From: Amycolatopsis palatopharyngis
Lineage (GTDB): Bacteria > Actinomycetota > Actinomycetes > Mycobacteriales > Pseudonocardiaceae
Assembly: GCF_003385185.1 (NCBI RefSeq)
Contig: NZ_PQHZ01000016.1
Coordinates: 1 to 64,000, forward strand
Direction of reading: 5' to 3'
DNA length: 64,000 nucleotides
A program made the translations under genes and the position numbers. Within the stretch, counting starts at the first letter, position 1. Every line of letters begins with the position of its first letter. Positions 1 to 8,097 of this stretch are shown in pieces. The notes under the pieces are model-generated. The model did not search any database and had not been told where the DNA came from. It saw only the letters and a list, made by a program, of their open reading frames with translations.

Positions 1-63
1 CCACCGGACCAGCGGCGGGGGGTAGTCCCTGCGGACCTGCTGCGTCCGCCGCTGGTCCGGTGG
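1..63. repeat. 18-bp perfect inverted repeat at left edge
   Basis: Bases 1-18 (starting CCACCGGACCAGCGG) are the exact reverse complement of bases 46-63, with a 27-nt loop. It falls inside the proline-rich coding region, where the two arms encode unrelated peptides. The repeat might extend left of the window. Confidence 0.8.
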
Positions 64-435
64 CGGGTACGGGCGGGCACCCCGCCGGGGTGCGGGCGGC
101 GGTGTGGGAATGGTGCCGGTGCTCGCGTCGTCCGCGTTCGGGAAGGACCTGCCGCGAGGCGGTGTCTGCGGTGACGGCGGAGTCTGTGGTGGCGGCGGTG
201 TGGCAGGCGACGGCGGTGGCGCGGTCCCTCGAAAAGGCTCGCGATAAGGCGGGGTCCCCTGCTCGCCGCCGGGAGTCTCGTAGAGCCGTGTCTCCCTCGG
301 CGGCGTGGCGGGCCGGGGCACACTACCGCCCGGCTCCGGGGTCCACTTGCGCTTCCCCTTGCGCCCGGCGCGCCGCTTCCCCAGACGGCCGAAACGCCTG
401 CCGTCCGGTTCGGGCTGCGGACCGAAACGCGTCAT
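1..435 (-). CDS. Proline-rich protein, N-terminal part (cut by left window edge)
   Basis: An open frame reads leftward from an ATG at 435 through position 1 without a stop, giving 145 residues of the N-terminus. It begins MTRFGPQPEPDGRRFGRLGK, is strongly basic for about 35 residues, then becomes rich in Pro, Thr, Arg and Gly with runs such as PPPPQTPPSPQTPP. AGGA lies about 8 nt upstream of the ATG, which supports this start. The upstream gene on the same strand stops at 474, so the two probably share a transcript. Basic-then-proline-rich N-termini of this kind often precede a membrane segment in actinobacterial envelope proteins, but that part is outside the window. I do not recognise the family. 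The plus-strand frame over the same bases has arginine/alanine composition typical of a shadow. Confidence 0.6.
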   Translation of the reverse strand, partial: MTRFGPQPEPDGRRFGRLGKRRAGRKGKRKWTPEPGGSVPRPATPPRETRLYETPGGEQGTPPYREPFRGTAPPPSPATPPPPQTPPSPQTPPRGRSFPNADDASTGTIPTPPPAPRRGARPYPPPDQRRTQQVRRDYPPPLVRW

Positions 436-473
436 GATGTCAATCCTGCCGTATCCCCAGCATGGCGCGCCCC

Positions 474-1259
474 TTACCCGTCCGCCGGGACCAGTGTCAC
501 GCGGAACATCTTCGGCCACAGCTTCCCGGTCAGCAGGAACTGGTCGCTGCCCGGCACGGCGGCGATGCCGTTGAGTACGTCGGCCGAATCCCGCTCGGCA
601 GCGGTGAGCAGTCCGGACGCGTCGATCTCCGCGGTCACCGAACCATCGGCCGGATCGATCCGCAGGATGCGATCGGAGCGCCACACGTTGGCGTAGATCT
701 GGCCGCCGACGCATTCCAGCTCGTTGAGCTGGTCGTACTCCCGTCCGTCCGCGCGCACCGTGACCGAGCCGAGAACGGCGAAGGTCCGCGGGTCGCGGAA
801 CGTCAGCCGGGCCGAACCGTCGCTCATCACCAGCCTGCCTGCCTCCGGCTGATGACACAGTCCCCAGCCCTCACCCTGGTACGGCACCCTGCGTCGTTCG
901 GTGAGCGCCTCCCGGTCCCACTCGATCGCGAGACCGCTCTGCCAGGTCAGCTGCCAGACCCGATCGCCGACGACGGTGATGCCCTCGCCGAACAGGGGTC
1001 GCGGGAGTTCCGCGGTGAGTTCGGGCCGCTCGCCGGGAGGGCCCGCGCGCAGAGTGGACCTGCCGACCAGCCCGGTGCCCTCGTAGAGGATGCCGTCGCG
1101 CAGCTCGAGCCCCTGGGTGAAGGCCTCGTTGTCGTGGGGCAACTCCTCCTCGACCCGCACCCGTAACTGCTCGACCGACGCCGCTTCCTCCTGGAGCGTG
1201 GTGCCGGCGCAACCCGTGGCCACCGCGGCGACCGCGAGCAGGACCGTGATGATGCGCAC
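474..1259 (-). CDS. Glutaminyl-peptide cyclotransferase-like secreted lipoprotein
   Basis: The 261-aa product resembles the plant/bacterial type glutaminyl cyclotransferase family (PF05096), a five-bladed beta-propeller that cyclises N-terminal glutamine to pyroglutamate. Family signatures visible are FTQGLELRDGILYEGTGL and the NELECVGGQIYANVW strand. I place the start at the GTG at 1259: it begins a short hydrophobic signal ending in VATGC, a lipobox with the lipidated cysteine at about residue 17, so the enzyme would be anchored outside the cytoplasmic membrane. The frame stays open to 1577, but that extension runs across the intergenic direct repeats and has no protein-like composition. 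No strong ribosome-binding site is seen at 1259, so the start is moderately sure. The proline-rich gene follows after 38 bp. Confidence 0.8.
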   Translation of the reverse strand: MRIITVLLAVAAVATGCAGTTLQEEAASVEQLRVRVEEELPHDNEAFTQGLELRDGILYEGTGLVGRSTLRAGPPGERPELTAELPRPLFGEGITVVGDRVWQLTWQSGLAIEWDREALTERRRVPYQGEGWGLCHQPEAGRLVMSDGSARLTFRDPRTFAVLGSVTVRADGREYDQLNELECVGGQIYANVWRSDRILRIDPADGSVTAEIDASGLLTAAERDSADVLNGIAAVPGSDQFLLTGKLWPKMFRVTLVPADG

Positions 1260-1284
1260 CTGCTCAGCGTGACACAGTGACCCA

Positions 1285-1539
1285 TTCGATGTTCGGGTGA
1301 TGCACAGCGGATCGGTTCGCCTGACGTTGGTGTCTGACGGGTATGCGGCCGCCACGAGCCGGACTACGCGGGCTCCGTCCGGCTCCTGTCGTCCGCATTG
1401 TGCATAACCCGCACAGTGCCCTCTTCGATGTTCGGGTGATGCACAGCGGATCGGTTCGCCTGACGTTGGTGTCTGACGGGTATGCGGCCGCATTGTGCAT
1501 AACCCGCACAGTGCCCCCTTCGATGTTCGGGTGATGCAC
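1285..1539. repeat. Intergenic direct-repeat cluster (68-bp element A, 27-bp element B)
   Basis: Element A (68 bp, starting TTCGATGTTCGGGTGATGCA and ending GCGGCCGC) occurs at 1285-1352 and, identically, at 1424-1491; its first 21 bp recur at 1519-1539. Element B (27 bp, starting GCATTGTGCATAACCCGCAC) occurs at 1395-1421 and 1490-1516. B plus A therefore repeats with a 95-bp period, and a degenerate B lies before the first A. GGGTGATGCAC of A is almost the reverse complement of GTGCATAACCC of B, so the cluster can form hairpins. It fills the region between the divergent cyclotransferase and DUF3027 genes. Confidence 0.9.
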
Positions 1540-1588
1540 GGCAGCCTGACCCCGCCTTCTCCCGCTACGTACTGCACAATGGGGCCTT

Positions 1589-2401
1589 ATGACGCTCCTG
1601 CTCACTCTCGACGACGGCGCGATCCGCGAGAAACTGACCGGCGCGATCGATGTCGCACGTGCGGCCGCGGTATTCGACGCGGGTGCCGAGCAGGTCGGCG
1701 CGCACGTGGGCGTGCAACACGAGGACGCCGTTTCGGTCAGTCACCTGTTCGAGGCGATGGTTCCCGGCTACCGAGGCTGGCGGTGGTCCGTCACCCTCGC
1801 CACCGCGGACGAGGACGCTCCGGTCACTGTGAGCGAGGTCGTTCTGCAGCCGGGGCCGGAGGCGATCGTCGCGCCGCAGTGGGTGCCGTGGGAGCGCCGG
1901 GTCCAGGCCGGTGACCTCGGCGTCGGCGATCTCTTCCCGACCGAGCGGGACGATCCCCGGCTCGTGCCCGCGTACCTCGCCTCCGACGACCCACAGGTGG
2001 AGGACGCCGCGCACGAGGTCGGTCTCGGCCGCGTTCGCGTGCTGTCGCGTTACGGCAGGCTGGAGGCCGCCTCCAGGTGGCGCGGCAGCGAGTTCGGGCC
2101 CCGTTCGGACATGGCACGCGGAGCCCCCGCGACCTGTGGCACCTGCGGCTTCTTCCTCGCGATCGACGGTTCCCTCCGTGCGGCTTTCGGGGCCTGCGCC
2201 AACGACATCTCGCCCGCGGACGGGCATGTCGTGCATGTGGAGTACGGCTGCGGCGCCCACTCCGAGGTCGAGGTGGAGGTCGCTCCGTCGGTGCCGGTCG
2301 CCGAACTGGTCTACGACGATTCGCTGCTGGACATGGAGCCTGCCGGGGATGCCGCCACCGCGGCCGAGCGGTCGAGCGCCGGTGAGTCCGTCGGGGACTG
2401 A
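1589..2401 (+). CDS. DUF3027 family protein
   Basis: The 270-aa protein matches the actinobacterial DUF3027 family in length and in the internal block WVPWERRVQAGDLGVGDLFP. The C-terminal third has a cysteine cluster, CGTCGF, then GACAN, then GCGAH, which looks like a zinc-binding site; this is inference. No signal peptide or membrane segment is visible, so it is cytoplasmic. The ATG at 1589 is preceded only by a weak GGGG element. The next gene starts inside its last 20 bp, indicating translational coupling with the sacsin-like ATPase. Function is unknown. In mycobacteria a DUF3027 gene lies in the same neighbourhood as MarR, TrmH, DUF2537 and SepH genes, as here. Confidence 0.85.
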   Translation: MTLLLTLDDGAIREKLTGAIDVARAAAVFDAGAEQVGAHVGVQHEDAVSVSHLFEAMVPGYRGWRWSVTLATADEDAPVTVSEVVLQPGPEAIVAPQWVPWERRVQAGDLGVGDLFPTERDDPRLVPAYLASDDPQVEDAAHEVGLGRVRVLSRYGRLEAASRWRGSEFGPRSDMARGAPATCGTCGFFLAIDGSLRAAFGACANDISPADGHVVHVEYGCGAHSEVEVEVAPSVPVAELVYDDSLLDMEPAGDAATAAERSSAGESVGD

Positions 2402-5285
2402 AGCGCCCGCGAGTGAGCCCTTCGGGGCCGCCGAACTGCGAGCCGCCGTACTTCGAGCCTGGCGGGAATCACCGACCAGGTTCACCGAGGACACGAACGC
2501 CGAACACGACCTGAAGGTCGGCGGCTACCGTGATCGGCTGTTCGTCGAGCTGGCCCAGAACGCCGCCGATGCTGCCTTCTCCGCAGGGCGGCCCGGCAGC
2601 CTTCGGGCGTCCATTGTGGACGGCGAGCTGTGGGTCGCCAACACCGGCTCCCCCCTGGACCCCCCCGGTGTCGCGGCGCTTTCCTCCTTGCGTGCCTCGG
2701 CAAAGCGGGGAGACACGGTCGGCCGGTTCGGCGTCGGCTTCGCAGCGGTCCTCACGGTCACGACCGAACCGAGGATCGTCTCCCGTACCGGTGGCGTCGC
2801 GTTCTCCGCTACCCGGACCTCGGCCGCTGCCGCCGAAGCGGGAGTCCCCGGCGCAGGCGAGGGCGGTGAGGTGCCCGTGTTGCGCCTGCCTTGGCCGGTG
2901 CCCGCCGAAGAGCCCCCTCCGGCCGTCGGCTACGACACCGAGGTGCGGCTACCGCTCCAGGCCGATGTGGACCGGTCAGCTCTGCTCGCCGGTTTCGCCG
3001 AAGAGGCCGAGGACCTCCTGCTGGCATTGCCGTGGCTCGCGAGCATCGAGGTGGCGGGTGCGCTCTGGCGGCGAAGTGAACCCGCCTCCGGCCTCGTGGC
3101 GATCACCGACCCCGAAGGCGCCGTCCGGCGATGGCTGACTCAGCCACTCGACGGCGGGGGTGGCATGTGGTTCTTGCCGGTCGACGCCGACGAGGCGCCA
3201 CTGCCGTTGGACGGCGACGTGCTGCGTACACCGACGCCGACCGATGAGCGACTCTCCCTTCCGGCGCGCCTGTTCGCCGACGTCGCGATGGAGCCATCCA
3301 GGCGCAGGGTCCTGCCCGGTGAAGCAGTGACCGCGCAGCTGGAGAGAGCCGCTCAGGAGTACCCGCGACTGGCACGCAGAATCGCGCCCGCCGTCCGGAT
3401 TCAGCTGGTCCCACGAGCCGGTTTCCCACTCTCCGAAGTGGACGAACAACTACGGGAACTGGTTCTGCGCGCGCTGCGGACCCGCCCGTGGCTGCCCTCG
3501 GCCGATGAGGTGGCGGACATCGCGGCCGGTAGGGCGCGAGTGCTGGGTATCGATGCGCCCGCCCTCGTCGCGCTGCTCGCCGGAATCGTGCCCGATCTGG
3601 TGGCCGCGCCCCTGTGCGGACCGGAAGCGGGCAGGAAACTGGCAACCGTGGGAGCGACCCCGCTCGCCCCTGCGGAGATGGTCGAGGCGGTCAGCGGTCT
3701 CGACCGGCCCCTGCTCTGGTGGCGGGAGTTGTACGACGCACTGCTGTCCGCGCTCGACGCCAGGCAGTTGTCCGCCGACGAACTGGGTGCGTTGCCCGTC
3801 CCGTTGCTGGACGGGCGTGTGTTGCCGGGGCCGCGTGGCGCACTGTTGCTCGACTCGGGCAGCGGCCTCGCGGAAAAACTGTCCGGTGTGGACATCGTCG
3901 GGCTGCGGCTGGTGCATCCTGAGGTGGCGCATCCACTGCTCGAACGCCTCGGCGCCACCAGGGCGGGAATCGCGGACCTGCTGGACGCGCCCGAGTTACG
4001 TGATGCCGTGCGGCGCAGCGTCGAGGACGCCCGGTCCGGTGTGGACACCACCGCGCTTGCGGAGACGGTGCTGGGCATCCTGTCCGACGGCGAGATGGCC
4101 GGCCTGGATGGGCTCGGCGCGCTCGCTCTTCCCGCCGCGTCCCGCTGGCGGCGCGCCGACGAACTCGTGCTGCCCGAAGCGGACCTGCTGGAGGTGCTGG
4201 ACCCCGAGGCGCTTGGCGAGGACGCGCCGCTGGACGTACTCGACACCGAGTTCGCGGCGCGCTGGCCCGCGCCGGTGCTGGAGGCGATCGGCGTACTCAG
4301 TTCCTTCGCCGTCGTCGCGGACGACGAACCCGTCGAACCGGATCACGATCTGCCGGACGAACAGGACTGGTGGGAGTCGGAAACGGAACCGCCTGCCAGG
4401 GTGCTCGCGGTCCGGGATCTCGATCTTGTCGCGGAGGACGCGTGGCCTGCGGCGCTGCGCCTGCTTGCCGGGCGGCCGGAAACCTGGCGGGCGCTCACCG
4501 AGCCGCGCGGACACACCGGGTGGTGGGTCGCCAGATACGCGTCGCTGGCCGGGCGACCGCCCCTCGAGTGGCGGCTGCCTTCGGCAACCGCGTTGGCCGG
4601 GCTCTACGAGCCGGTGCCCGATCTCGGGATGCGGGACGACGTGCTGCGCGCGATCGGTGTGCGCGGCGAACTGTCGGTGGCCGACACCGACGACGCGGCC
4701 GATCTGCTCGACCGGCTCGGTGACCCAGGCCGGTCAATCGGGCAAGGGCTGGCCCTGCGTACGCATGCCGCGCTCCTGAGCGCCGAAATGGCGGTGGACG
4801 AGCTCGACCCACCGGAGCTGGTACGCACTCTCGCGGGTTCGGTCGCGAACGCCGCGGACGCCGTGGTGCTGGACGCGCCGTGGCTGCTCGCGGTATGGCC
4901 CGCGAACCGGCTCGTCGCGGGCCCGGCTTTCGACCCCCGGCTCGCGGACCTGCTGGATCTGCCGCTGGCCGGCGAGCGGACACGGGCGGCGGTCGAAACG
5001 GTGGGCGAGTACGCGCGGTGGGACGAACTCGATGCCGTACGGGCGGTGGCCGAACTGCTGGACCTGCCGTTGCCCGGCGGTGGAGTGCGGATGCACGACC
5101 GGCTCTCCGTCGCGCTGGCCGGCGAGTCGCGGGACGTGCCGTGGTGGGTCGATGACCGGGTGCATGCCGAGGACAGCTCGGCGGGTCTCGGCAGGGCCTT
5201 CGCCTGGGCCTCGGACCGCTGGGCCGACCGGCTGCTGATCGTGGCGCTGCTCGACGAGCCCGACGCGCCCACCCTGCTCGCCTGA
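2382..5285 (+). CDS. Sacsin-like GHKL ATPase-domain protein, 967 aa
   Basis: A GTG at 2382 starts a 967-aa protein with an N-terminal HSP90/sacsin-type GHKL ATP-binding region. The N-box ELAQNAADAAF is at about residues 56-66 (the metal-binding Asn at about 60), VANTGSP at about 85-91 takes the place of the DxGxG loop, and VGRFGVGF at about 113-120 is the glycine-rich ATP lid. The remaining 800 residues are Leu/Ala/Asp/Glu-rich and alpha-helical in character with no domain I can name. No signal or membrane segment is seen. The start overlaps the DUF3027 stop by 20 bp, so the two are probably co-translated and may work together. Family knowledge supports an ATP-dependent conformational or chaperone-like role, but the substrate is unknown. 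The frame stays open far upstream (to 1911), but that part is a shadow of DUF3027. Confidence 0.85.
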   Translation: MSPSGTEAPASEPFGAAELRAAVLRAWRESPTRFTEDTNAEHDLKVGGYRDRLFVELAQNAADAAFSAGRPGSLRASIVDGELWVANTGSPLDPPGVAALSSLRASAKRGDTVGRFGVGFAAVLTVTTEPRIVSRTGGVAFSATRTSAAAAEAGVPGAGEGGEVPVLRLPWPVPAEEPPPAVGYDTEVRLPLQADVDRSALLAGFAEEAEDLLLALPWLASIEVAGALWRRSEPASGLVAITDPEGAVRRWLTQPLDGGGGMWFLPVDADEAPLPLDGDVLRTPTPTDERLSLPARLFADVAMEPSRRRVLPGEAVTAQLERAAQEYPRLARRIAPAVRIQLVPRAGFPLSEVDEQLRELVLRALRTRPWLPSADEVADIAAGRARVLGIDAPALVALLAGIVPDLVAAPLCGPEAGRKLATVGATPLAPAEMVEAVSGLDRPLLWWRELYDALLSALDARQLSADELGALPVPLLDGRVLPGPRGALLLDSGSGLAEKLSGVDIVGLRLVHPEVAHPLLERLGATRAGIADLLDAPELRDAVRRSVEDARSGVDTTALAETVLGILSDGEMAGLDGLGALALPAASRWRRADELVLPEADLLEVLDPEALGEDAPLDVLDTEFAARWPAPVLEAIGVLSSFAVVADDEPVEPDHDLPDEQDWWESETEPPARVLAVRDLDLVAEDAWPAALRLLAGRPETWRALTEPRGHTGWWVARYASLAGRPPLEWRLPSATALAGLYEPVPDLGMRDDVLRAIGVRGELSVADTDDAADLLDRLGDPGRSIGQGLALRTHAALLSAEMAVDELDPPELVRTLAGSVANAADAVVLDAPWLLAVWPANRLVAGPAFDPRLADLLDLPLAGERTRAAVETVGEYARWDELDAVRAVAELLDLPLPGGGVRMHDRLSVALAGESRDVPWWVDDRVHAEDSSAGLGRAFAWASDRWADRLLIVALLDEPDAPTLLA

Positions 5286-5308
5286 GCGTGCGGGGGAGAA
5301 CCGCGGAG

Positions 5309-5581
5309 TCAGAGGCCGCGCTGGGCGCCCCTGGAACCGCGCTTCGCGGCGGAGCGCTGCCAGGCCATCACCGCGAGCCCGAGCAGGCCGAGCGCTCCGC
5401 CCGCGAGGGTCGTCCACAGCCACAGTCCGGTGACGCCGGTCAGGAGCAGGACGAGGAAAACCACGAACCACACCGCGGTTCCCGCGACCACAACCGGCCA
5501 CAGGTCGAGCAGTCGCTTCGGTAGCTCGGGCGGGGGACGAAACCTTCCGGAACCGCCCCTGTCGTTGATCGGTCTGCCCAC
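5309..5581 (-). CDS. DUF2530 small membrane protein
   Basis: A small actinobacterial membrane protein of the DUF2530 type. After PPELPKRLLDLWP come two hydrophobic segments, about 22 residues each (VVVAGTAVWFVVFLVLLL and LWTTLAGGALGLLGLAVMAW), then a basic tail rich in Arg/Lys. I take the GTG at 5581 (90 aa) because family members usually begin just before the GRP...PPELP region; an alternative start at 5629 gives 106 aa. Neither has a convincing ribosome-binding site. It converges on the sacsin-like ATPase gene with 23 bp between stops and diverges from the purine permease gene. Function is unknown. Confidence 0.75.
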   Translation of the reverse strand: MGRPINDRGGSGRFRPPPELPKRLLDLWPVVVAGTAVWFVVFLVLLLTGVTGLWLWTTLAGGALGLLGLAVMAWQRSAAKRGSRGAQRGL

Positions 5582-5664
5582 GTCAGGGAGGCTACCCCTG
5601 CCCGCGCGAAGATGACCCGAGACGGGCACCCTCGGTTGCTGGTGACTACACGGAGGCAGGTGAC

Positions 5665-7122
5665 ATGGCCGAGCAGAGCACGCGGACCCGACTCGACCGG
5701 TTCTTCAAGATCAGTGAACGCGGTTCGAGCACGAGCAGAGAGGTTCGCGGCGGCGTCGTCACATTCGTGACGATGGCCTACATCATCGTGCTGAACCCGC
5801 TGATCCTCGGCAGTTTCTCCGCCGACGACACCGGGGCCAAAACGGACGCCTTCGGCGACATCCTTCCGGTGAACCAGGTCGCCGCGGTGACCGCGCTCGT
5901 CGCGGGCGTGATGACCATCCTGTTCGGACTGGTCGCCAACTACCCCTTCGCGTTGGCGGCGGGTCTCGGTGTCAACTCGCTCGTCGCGGTCACCATCGCG
6001 CCCCAGATGAGCTGGTCGGCCGCGATGGGACTGGTCGTGGTCAACGGCCTGATCGTGCTGCTGCTCGTGGTCACCGGTGTCCGGACGATGGTGTTCAACG
6101 CCGTTCCTTCGTACCTGAAGTCCGCCATCGCGGTGGGTATCGGGCTGTTCATCGCCCTGATCGGGCTGGTGGACGCCGGGTTCGTCCGGCGGCTGCCCGA
6201 CGCGGCCGGCACCACGGTGCCGGTCGGGCTCGGGATCGACGGGAACATCGCGTCCTGGCCGACGGCCGTCTTCGTGGTCGGACTGGTGCTCATGGGCATT
6301 CTCGTCGCGAAGAACGTCAAGGGCGCGATCCTGATCGGAGTCCTCGCGGCCACGGTGCTGTCGATCGTGGTGGAGGCCGTCGTCAACGCGGGTCCGTCGG
6401 CCGGGGTCAACCCGAAGGGCTGGAATCTCGGTTATCCGGCCCTGCCGGACGATCTGGCCGGGCTGCCCGATCTGTCGTTGCTCGGCCAGGTGTCCTTCGA
6501 CGCCTGGGTCCAGGTGCCGGCGATCACCGCGGCGCTGCTGGTGTTCACCCTGGTGCTGACGGACTTCTTCGACACGATCGGCACGATGACCGGTCTTGGC
6601 AAGGAGGCCGGGTTGATCAAGGAGAAGGGTGAGCTGCCGGGGGTCGGCAGGGCACTGTTCGTCGACGGTGTCGGCGCGGTGGCAGGCGGAGCGGCGTCGG
6701 CCAGTTCGAACACCGTGTACGTCGAATCGGCAGCGGGAATCGCCGAGGGCGCCCGCACCGGTCTGGCGAACGTGGTCACCGGCCTGCTGTTCATCGCTGC
6801 GATGTTCTTCACCCCGCTGTACGAGATCGTGCCGGTCGAAGCCGCGGCGCCCGCGCTGGTCGTGGTCGGGGCGATGATGATCCGGCAGGTCACCGAGATC
6901 GACTTCAGCGACTTCTCCATCGCGCTTCCCGCTTTCCTGACCATCGTCGTGATGCCGTTCACCTACTCGATCGCCAACGGCATCGGGGCCGGATTCGTCA
7001 GTTACGTCCTGATCAGGGCGGCCACGGGCAAGGCCCGCGACGTGCACCCGCTGATGTGGGTGGTCGCGGCCGCCTTCGTCGCCTATTTCGCCGTCGGCCC
7101 GATCGAGGCAGCACTCGCGTAG
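5665..7122 (+). CDS. NCS2/AzgA-type hypoxanthine-guanine permease
   Basis: This 485-aa polytopic membrane protein belongs to the AzgA branch of the NCS2 (nucleobase:cation symporter-2) family, which imports hypoxanthine, guanine or adenine with protons. Diagnostic blocks are the start of helix 1 (VTFVTMAYIIVLNP), the substrate region DFFDTIGTMTGLGKEAGL, the SASSNTVYVESAAGIAEGAR stretch, and the C-terminal FTYSIANGIG. About twelve to fourteen hydrophobic segments are visible. The ATG at 5665 follows GGAGGCAGGTGAC, a good ribosome-binding site. It is a single-gene unit: divergent from DUF2530 and ended by the hairpin at 7131-7181. Substrate choice between adenine and guanine/hypoxanthine cannot be read from sequence alone. 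Confidence 0.92.
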   Translation: MAEQSTRTRLDRFFKISERGSSTSREVRGGVVTFVTMAYIIVLNPLILGSFSADDTGAKTDAFGDILPVNQVAAVTALVAGVMTILFGLVANYPFALAAGLGVNSLVAVTIAPQMSWSAAMGLVVVNGLIVLLLVVTGVRTMVFNAVPSYLKSAIAVGIGLFIALIGLVDAGFVRRLPDAAGTTVPVGLGIDGNIASWPTAVFVVGLVLMGILVAKNVKGAILIGVLAATVLSIVVEAVVNAGPSAGVNPKGWNLGYPALPDDLAGLPDLSLLGQVSFDAWVQVPAITAALLVFTLVLTDFFDTIGTMTGLGKEAGLIKEKGELPGVGRALFVDGVGAVAGGAASASSNTVYVESAAGIAEGARTGLANVVTGLLFIAAMFFTPLYEIVPVEAAAPALVVVGAMMIRQVTEIDFSDFSIALPAFLTIVVMPFTYSIANGIGAGFVSYVLIRAATGKARDVHPLMWVVAAAFVAYFAVGPIEAALA

Positions 7123-7130
7123 TCGCGTCG

Positions 7131-7181
7131 CTTTCGGAGGGGAAGCGCGGCACCCCCAGCACCGCGCTTTCCCTCCGAAAG
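7131..7181. terminator. Bidirectional terminator hairpin
   Basis: Bases 7131-7150 pair with 7162-7181 (20-bp stem, one mismatch, 11-nt loop). The hairpin lies between the convergent permease gene (stop at 7122) and the CU044_5270 gene (3' end at 7195). Confidence 0.85.
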
Positions 7182-7194
7182 TGGGAGAACTCTG

Positions 7195-8097
7195 TCAGGG
7201 GCGCTCACCGACCTTGTCGGTGATGCCCACTCCGACGACGGTGTCTTCGCTCGAACCCAGGTAGGCATAGGTCTCCGGGTCGAACACGAGTACCGGGTGC
7301 GAACTCCTGGCGTCATCGTCACCCGTGACCTTGATGCCGATTCCGGAGCGCCCGGTGGCATCCTCCGCGTCCTCGACCGTCGCGATGTCCGGCAGCGTCG
7401 CGAAGGCCTCGAACAGTGCCGCGCGGGCCTCCGGTTCGGTGTAGAGGTCGTCCTGCAGCACGAGGAAGTCCTTCACCAGGTACTTCGCCAGTGGCTGCTG
7501 GTCCTTCGGCACCGCCTTCGTGTGGTCGACCAGATAGCTGAGCATCGCGTCGGGCTCGGTCGGCAGTCCGGTCCGTACGGCGGGGCTCGCCTCACAGTCC
7601 GTCTCCTCGGTCGGCCGACCGGTCGGCTTGGGCACCTGCTGCTTCCCGTCCTGGCATCCGTAGACCGGACTGCTCTCGCCCCCCTCGACGTACTGGCCGT
7701 CCCGCGTCCCGTCGACCGATCGCCAGAGTTCATAGCTACGCCCGTCCGGCAGTGCGACCTTCTTGTAGACAAACTGATCCGCCTCCGGTTCGGCGTCGGG
7801 CAGAGCCAGTGCCGCTTCCGCGGCCCCGTGCAGGACCTGCGCCGCGGAGGCTTCCGGTGCCTGCCCGCCGAACGGCGCGATGACGACGACGGCCGCCGCT
7901 GCGGCGGCGATCCCGATAACACCGCCGAACCCGAGCCGTGCGCCCGTGCCGAACCGGCGCCGGCGCGGACCGGTCGGCTGCTGTGCTCGTGCACCTGCGG
8001 TCGCGGCAAGCAGCCGGGCCCGTGCCGGGGCGAGTTCCTCGGGGGTGGCGAGTTCGGTGTTGCCGTTCATCTCCCGGATCAGCTGCATCTCATCCAT
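7195..8097 (-). CDS. CU044_5270 family protein (putative sigma-associated membrane protein)
   Basis: The 300-aa protein has the layout of the CU044_5270 family: a short acidic N-terminus (residues 1-50) ending in PRRRRFG, one membrane span at about 55-76 (LGFGGVIGIAAAAAAVVVIA), and an extracytoplasmic domain. The external part contains two cysteines (VYGCQDGK and TEETDCEASP) and ends with FDPETYAYLGSSE, typical of these proteins. Its ATG overlaps the stop of the upstream ECF sigma factor gene by 8 bp, so they are co-translated. By position it is likely the anti-sigma or signal-sensing partner of that sigma factor, but no canonical zinc anti-sigma motif is visible, so this is inference. Confidence 0.85.
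   Translation of the reverse strand: MDEMQLIREMNGNTELATPEELAPARARLLAATAGARAQQPTGPRRRRFGTGARLGFGGVIGIAAAAAAVVVIAPFGGQAPEASAAQVLHGAAEAALALPDAEPEADQFVYKKVALPDGRSYELWRSVDGTRDGQYVEGGESSPVYGCQDGKQQVPKPTGRPTEETDCEASPAVRTGLPTEPDAMLSYLVDHTKAVPKDQQPLAKYLVKDFLVLQDDLYTEPEARAALFEAFATLPDIATVEDAEDATGRSGIGIKVTGDDDARSSHPVLVFDPETYAYLGSSEDTVVGVGITDKVGERP

Noticed and set aside
60-437. Plus-strand 125-aa reading frame
   Set aside because: Arginine/alanine-rich with no family likeness; it is the antisense of a proline-rich minus-strand frame that has a ribosome-binding site.
1285-1539. Insertion sequence or MITE
   Set aside because: No terminal inverted repeats flanked by target-site duplications were found; the structure is direct repetition with a 95-bp period.
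2382-5285. Antiphage defence system around the sacsin-like ATPase
   Set aside because: Neighbours are DUF3027, DUF2530 and a purine permease in a core-like neighbourhood; no nuclease, helicase, integrase or toxin gene is nearby.
5440-7047. 535-aa minus-strand frame
   Set aside because: Composition (Arg, Asp, His, Gln) is that of a high-GC shadow opposite the purine permease.
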